This document shows positions 15,414 to 18,192 of a stretch of DNA of 18,192 nucleotides, one piece after another. The notes below the pieces were generated by a model, which saw only the letters and a list, made by a program, of their open reading frames with translations, searched no databases and was not told the DNA's origin. Source of the DNA: Bacteroidota bacterium (lineage in GTDB: Bacteria; Bacteroidota; Bacteroidia; Cytophagales; Cyclobacteriaceae); NCBI GenBank assembly GCA_003242315.1, contig QGUY01000050.1:1-18192 (forward strand), in the 5' to 3' direction. A program made the position numbers and the translations under genes. How positions within the stretch are numbered: position 1 is the stretch's first letter; every line of letters starts with the position of its first letter.

Positions 15414-15809
15414 TTATTTCGTCCCCTCGTCATGCCCCTCCGCTTCCTTCTCATCTGTCACTTCTTTTCCTATCTCCTCTTTCCGGTTCACGTGAAGGAC
15501 GAAGTTCTTATCCATGCTTAATTCAAAGGTAGCCTCCTCCATGAGTTCGACGGCGCGACGGGATAGTTGCAATACCTGGAGCAAATCCATGGCAACGGGT
15601 GAATTGCGGATATTATTTATCGCCTTTCCTCCACGCGCCTCCAGTGTAAACGTATACCCGCCCTTTTGACGCGGATTCAGCGACTGAAACTCGTGTGCGT
15701 ACAACCGATAGTCCTGAGGCTCAATGGCGGCAGCAGTCATAAGTTTGAGGAGCACCGGACGGTATTTGTTCCACAAATAGACGTAACTTCCTTTGTTGTC
15801 GGTTAACAT
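15414..15809 (-). CDS. Conserved hypothetical protein, function unknown
   Basis: A 131-residue protein without signal peptide or membrane segment. I chose the ATG at 15809 (MLTDNKGSYVYLWNKYRPVLL); the longer frame from 15875 adds a lead lacking domain character. The body is mixed: YLWNKYRPVLLKLM helix, LYAHEFQSLNPRQKGGYTFTLEA strands, then a helical AMDLLQVLQLSRRAVELMEE and a strand pair FELSMDKNFVLHV. The last 20 residues are highly charged (Lys/Glu-rich). I recall similar short proteins in other Bacteroidota but no described function. It is convergent with floA, two bases between stops. Confidence 0.7.
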   Translation of the reverse strand: MLTDNKGSYVYLWNKYRPVLLKLMTAAAIEPQDYRLYAHEFQSLNPRQKGGYTFTLEARGGKAINNIRNSPVAMDLLQVLQLSRRAVELMEEATFELSMDKNFVLHVNRKEEIGKEVTDEKEAEGHDEGTK

Positions 15810-15902
15810 AAGCGGGTTGGTCAGAAATCCATGTTTGGTTATCGAATGTGCAAGGAGAGGCAAGACACGATGCAATATAGCACAACTTTAGCGGGCTCTC
15901 GC

Positions 15903-15950
15903 AAAAACGCAAAAAGCAGCGGGTGCGGACACTTTACGCGCTCCGCACCC
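15903..15950 (-). terminator. Intrinsic terminator of the DinB-family gene
   Basis: Perfect 9-pair stem GGGTGCGGA (15921-15929) with TCCGCACCC (15942-15950) and a 12-base loop. On the reverse strand the stem is followed by GCTGC, TTTTT, GCG and TTTTT. It lies 37 bases after the stop of the DinB-family gene, the right place for a Rho-independent terminator. Confidence 0.75.
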
Positions 15951-15987
15951 TCCAACAGAACATTAATACAGGAAACACCAAGACGAT

Positions 15988-16503
15988 TTAGTCGCGATAC
16001 GCAAAGTGAGGAGGCTCTATGCCGAGTGAGCGCAGGTACACGTAGCCCTGAGCGCGGTGGTGGATTTCGTTGTCGATGAAATACATGATGTTGTCATACA
16101 CGAGCCCTTCATAGGTATCGAAGACCTTTTCAACTTCGTGAAACCGGGATTCCGGGATTTGCGGCCAGAGTTCGTTGATGTCTTCCGTGGCCTGATCCCA
16201 CTGACGGAGCAGCTCTGCGCGGTCTTTGATCCTGGACACGCGCGCTTCGATGTCCTCAAATTTCTCCCATTTGCGCTCTACAATCCCACGGATCCCGGGC
16301 GCACCCATAGACAACATTTCGATGGCCAGTGCCGAGAAGGGACGCATGCCGCCAATGCTGTACGTAAACAGCTTGTCCTCCGGGAACGCGAGGATGACTT
16401 TGCGCGTTAAGCGCCGGTGACCTTGCCAGTGTTGCAGGAGTTCTTGCGGTGTCATAAATCCGCGCTCCGCGGTAACCGTTGCTTCAAGATTTTTCGTTTC
16501 CAT
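15988..16503 (-). CDS. DinB-superfamily protein
   Basis: A 171-residue four-helix protein of the DinB/YfiT-like superfamily; members bind a metal and some are thiol-dependent transferases, but this one has no known reaction. Visible parts are the first helix TPQELLQHWQGHRRLTRKVI, the SIGGMRPFSALAIEMLSMGAP helix (50-69) and the C-terminal DNEIHHRAQGYVYLRSLGIEPP (144-165). Of the three metal histidines usual in the family, H148/H149 are present, while the helix-2 position holds Glu (E62) or Ile rather than His. It is divergent from the Ada-like gene across 160 bases and is followed by a strong terminator, so it is monocistronic. Confidence 0.88.
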   Translation of the reverse strand: METKNLEATVTAERGFMTPQELLQHWQGHRRLTRKVILAFPEDKLFTYSIGGMRPFSALAIEMLSMGAPGIRGIVERKWEKFEDIEARVSRIKDRAELLRQWDQATEDINELWPQIPESRFHEVEKVFDTYEGLVYDNIMYFIDNEIHHRAQGYVYLRSLGIEPPHFAYRD

Positions 16504-16559
16504 GGTCCTAAATAGTTGGTTATAAATTGTATCTAGACAAAGGAAATCCCCGGTGGTGA

Positions 16560-16607
16560 CAGCCCTATGTCAGGAGGAAAACGGGTGCCGAAAAAATTTT
16601 TGGGCTG
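16560..16607. promoter_or_regulatory. Inverted repeat and A/T palindrome between divergent DinB and Ada-like genes
   Basis: CAGCCC (16560-16565) and GGGCTG (16602-16607) form a perfect 6-base inverted repeat 36 bases apart. Inside, just before the right arm, AAAAAATTTTT is an A-tract palindrome that should bend DNA, and GACA/TGTC (16558-16571) forms a smaller pair. The position between two divergent starts suits an operator, but no protein is known to bind it. Confidence 0.3.
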
Positions 16608-16651
16608 CACAACAGCGCAAGAAGCGGGTTTTTCAATGCGATACGCCGTGA

Positions 16652-16659
16652 TAGGTTTG
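16652..16659 (+). promoter_or_regulatory. Candidate -7 promoter box of the Ada-like gene
   Basis: TAGGTTTG matches TAnnTTTG, with TTTT (not TTTG) 19 bases upstream. The transcript would begin at about the ATG at 16664, so either the message is leaderless or translation starts at the internal ATG at 16682 (METQKELNYRRI). Confidence 0.35.
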
Positions 16660-16663
16660 TGAT

Positions 16664-17530
16664 ATGAAAAACAACAGCCAAATGGAGACGCAAAAAGAGC
16701 TGAATTACAGGCGCATTGCGGCGGCGATCGATTTCTACCGGCAGAATTTCAAGAGACAACCGTCTCTCGAGGAGGCTGCCGAACATGTCCACGTCAGCCC
16801 ATTTCATTTTCAGCGCATGTTTCACGAATGGGCCGGGGTCACGCCAAAACAGTTTCTCCAGTACATCAGCCTGGAGCACGCACGCGGATTATTAAAAAAC
16901 AGGCAAGCCACTCTTTTCGACACAGCTCTGGATACCGGCCTGTCGAGTACAGGCAGGCTACACGACTTGTTCGTTCGAATTGAAGGAATGACTCCCGGCG
17001 AATTCCGCAACGGGGGTGAAGGACTGGAAATCAATTACAGTTTCGCAGAGAGTCCGTTCGGTAAAATCATTGTCGCGTCAACACACCGGGGGGTGTGTTA
17101 CATGGCGTTTGCCGACAACGGACCCGTTGATGCCCTGCGGAAGCTTGTGAGCCGGTTCCCGAACGCAACGTTTAACCAGCTCACCGATACATTTCAGCAA
17201 AACGCATTATTCATCTTCACACAGGATTGGAGCAAGCTGGATGAGATCAAACTTCATCTTCGCGGTACCCCGTTTCAGTTGCGCGTATGGGAGACGCTGT
17301 TGAAGGTGCCCATGGGTGAGGTCACAACTTACTCCCGCCTGGCTGCCGACCTGAACCATCCGCAGGCATCGCGCGCAGTTGGAACAGCTGTGGGAAGCAA
17401 CCCCGTCGCGTTCCTGATCCCATGCCACCGTGTGATACGTGCGTCTGGTATTATTGGCGACTATCATTGGGGGAGCACGAGAAAGGCGGCGATGATTGCC
17501 TGGGAATCCGCCCAGATTTCAAAACAGTAG
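16664..17530 (+). CDS. AraC-type HTH / O6-methylguanine-DNA methyltransferase fusion (Ada-like)
   Basis: A 288-residue fusion. Residues 15-115 are an AraC-family helix-turn-helix pair (SLEEAAEHVHVSPFHFQRMFHEWAGVTP as two short segments, then the GLSSTGRLHDLFVRIEGMTPGEF helix). Residues 120-205 form the RNase H-like N-domain of MGMT and 205-288 its catalytic domain: GTPFQLRVWETLLKVPMGEVTTYSRLA, SRAVGTAVGSNP with the arginine finger R237, and LIPCHRVIRASG with acceptor C254. It removes alkyl groups from O6-alkylguanine by transfer to C254. The zinc-binding methyl-sensor domain of E. coli Ada is absent, so it cannot sense phosphotriesters in that way. ATG 16664 and 16682 are both possible starts. 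Ends 8 bases from the convergent YjbQ gene. Confidence 0.94.
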   Translation: MKNNSQMETQKELNYRRIAAAIDFYRQNFKRQPSLEEAAEHVHVSPFHFQRMFHEWAGVTPKQFLQYISLEHARGLLKNRQATLFDTALDTGLSSTGRLHDLFVRIEGMTPGEFRNGGEGLEINYSFAESPFGKIIVASTHRGVCYMAFADNGPVDALRKLVSRFPNATFNQLTDTFQQNALFIFTQDWSKLDEIKLHLRGTPFQLRVWETLLKVPMGEVTTYSRLAADLNHPQASRAVGTAVGSNPVAFLIPCHRVIRASGIIGDYHWGSTRKAAMIAWESAQISKQ

Positions 17531-17538
17531 CCCGTCCT

Positions 17539-17961
17539 CTACTCACCGGAGGCGGTGATGACGATTTCACGATTCCCTCCGTAGTCGCGATGCTCACAGA
17601 GGTAAATTCCCTGCCACGTTCCCAGGTTTAAGCGTCCCGATGTTATCGGTATTGTCACTGAGGAACCGAGAAGGGATGCCTTAAGATGTGCAGGCATGTC
17701 GTCAGCTCCTTCGCTGTCGTGCAGATGGAACGGCGCATTTCCGGACCCCATGTGATTAAAATGATTTTAAAAGACTCCCTTACCGTGGGGATCGGCATTC
17801 TCATTGATCGTCAAACTAGCGGACGTGTGCTTAATAAAAACATGAAGCAGTCCGCGTTTGATTTCGCGAATCTCAGGGATCGCACGGGTTATGACGGAGG
17901 TAATCAGGTGAAACCCACGCGCGTGAGGAGGCAAGACTATTTCCTTCTGGAAGAATTTCAT
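17539..17961 (-). pseudogene. YjbQ/UPF0047-family gene interrupted by homopolymer indels
   Basis: The reading frame starts MKFFQKEIVLPPHARGFHLI (ATG 17961) and matches the family through FIKHTSASLTINENADP, then reads HGKGVF and meets TAA at 17767-17769. The same frame continues after the stop with NHFNHMGSGNAPF, DSEGADDMPAH, ASLLGSSVTIPI, GRLNLGTWQGIYLCEHRD to its natural end. Removing one C from the CCCC run (forward GGGG 17787-17790) and adding one A to the AAAA run (forward TTTT 17765-17768) restores TVRESFKNHFNHM, the family pattern, giving about 140 residues. So either two sequencing errors or a recent pseudogene. Family members have been reported to have thiamin-phosphate-synthase-like activity; the biological role is unsettled. 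Confidence 0.85.
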
Positions 17962-17963
17962 CG

Positions 17964-17988
17964 TTCCGGAAAGTTACAAAGTCCGGAA
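17964..17988. promoter_or_regulatory. Inverted repeat just upstream of the YjbQ-family start
   Basis: TTCCGGA (17964-17970), 11 bases, TCCGGAA (17982-17988), a perfect 7-base inverted repeat two bases from the ATG at 17961. On the reverse strand TAACTTTC, one base off the -7 consensus, lies between the arms. It could be an operator overlapping the start region or a leader hairpin that hides the start. Confidence 0.35.
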
Positions 17989-18049
17989 TATTATACCGCA
18001 GACGCAGAGGCACATAAATCCATCCTTTCAGCTAAAAACCGCGGAAGCC

Positions 18050-18084
18050 AAACAACATCAACACACCAACACATCAACACATCA
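18050..18084. repeat. Low-complexity ACATCAACA-type repeat
   Basis: Imperfect tandem copies of CAACACATCA without any G for about 30 bases, ending at the stop codon of the CorA gene. It has the look of a short slipped-strand expansion in an intergenic region; no function is evident. Confidence 0.5.
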
Positions 18085-18192
18085 GAGCCACCCTTTCCGC
18101 TTAAACCACACATACACCAATACCGTCACACCGGCCATCAGTAATAACAATGCGGGATAACCGAACGGCCAGTTGAGTTCGGGCATGTATTT
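18082..18192 (-). CDS. corA: CorA-type Mg2+/Co2+ transporter, C-terminal end only
   Basis: On the reverse strand the window edge opens into a frame reading KYMPELNWPFGYPALLLLMAG, then VTVLVYVWFKRKGWL and TGA. The MPEL loop, the last transmembrane helix and the basic FKRKGWL end are the classic CorA C-terminus; the diagnostic YGMN selectivity motif would lie just outside the window. Only 36 residues are visible, so the family call rests on this tail. The stop lies within the end of the low-complexity stretch. Confidence 0.85.
   Translation of the reverse strand, partial: KYMPELNWPFGYPALLLLMAGVTVLVYVWFKRKGWL

Noticed and set aside
18050..18084. Tandem ACATCAACA motif as a possible CRISPR or iteron array
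   Set aside because: Units are short, imperfect and without spacers; it is better described as low-complexity sequence.

Overview
This window looks like an ordinary chromosomal stretch from a member of the Bacteroidota, most likely a Cytophagales-type soil or aquatic bacterium of near-balanced base composition. Four things point that way: a LytS/LytTR two-component pair of the type abundant in this phylum; secreted proteins with a carboxypeptidase-like regulatory domain or a type IX sorting-tail-like fold; a lack of strong Shine-Dalgarno sequences; and several upstream boxes matching the Bacteroidota promoter (TAnnTTTG, once with TTTG 19 bases upstream). The placement is an inference from gene content; no rRNA is present.

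Layout. 1-892 (-): a nearly complete secreted glycerophosphodiester phosphodiesterase, cut by the left edge. 991-1656 (+): a DUF4230-type membrane-anchored protein. 1663-3521 (-): a LytS-type histidine kinase and LytTR response regulator with a 4-base overlap. 3674-5913 (+): a secreted carboxypeptidase-regulatory-domain protein followed by a helix-turn-helix regulator. 5915-8117 (-): clpS, recR and a class I aminotransferase in one direction. 8244-9725 (+): a sodium:solute symporter. 9817-10140 (-): a small secreted sorting-tail-like protein. 10271-10609 (-): an alkyltransferase-like protein. 10692-12233 (+): a secreted protein with three Ig/cadherin-like repeats and a helical C-terminus. 12267-12770 (-): a DUF1905/YdeI protein. 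12855-14208 (-): a cold-shock protein followed by a fatty-acid desaturase, with a strong hairpin between them. 14512-15411 (+): a flotillin-like protein with a shortened tail. 15414-15809 (-): a conserved hypothetical protein. 15988-16503 (-) and 16664-17530 (+): a DinB-family protein divergent from an AraC-MGMT fusion (Ada-like). 17539-17961 (-): a YjbQ-family gene broken by an in-frame stop that two homopolymer indels explain. 18082-18192 (-): the C-terminal end of CorA.

How the parts may work together. The Csp and desaturase pair, with a flotillin gene divergent from them, suggests a membrane and cold-adaptation neighbourhood. The alkyltransferase-like protein and the Ada-like methyltransferase supply two branches of O6-alkylguanine handling. 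RecR adds recombinational repair and ClpS adds N-degron recognition. I see no CRISPR array, phage, insertion sequence, tRNA or rRNA. I find no convincing undescribed multi-gene system; the best leads are the csp-desaturase intergenic RNA structure, the repeat plus glycine-rich helical secreted protein, the truncated FloA and the homopolymer-broken YjbQ gene.
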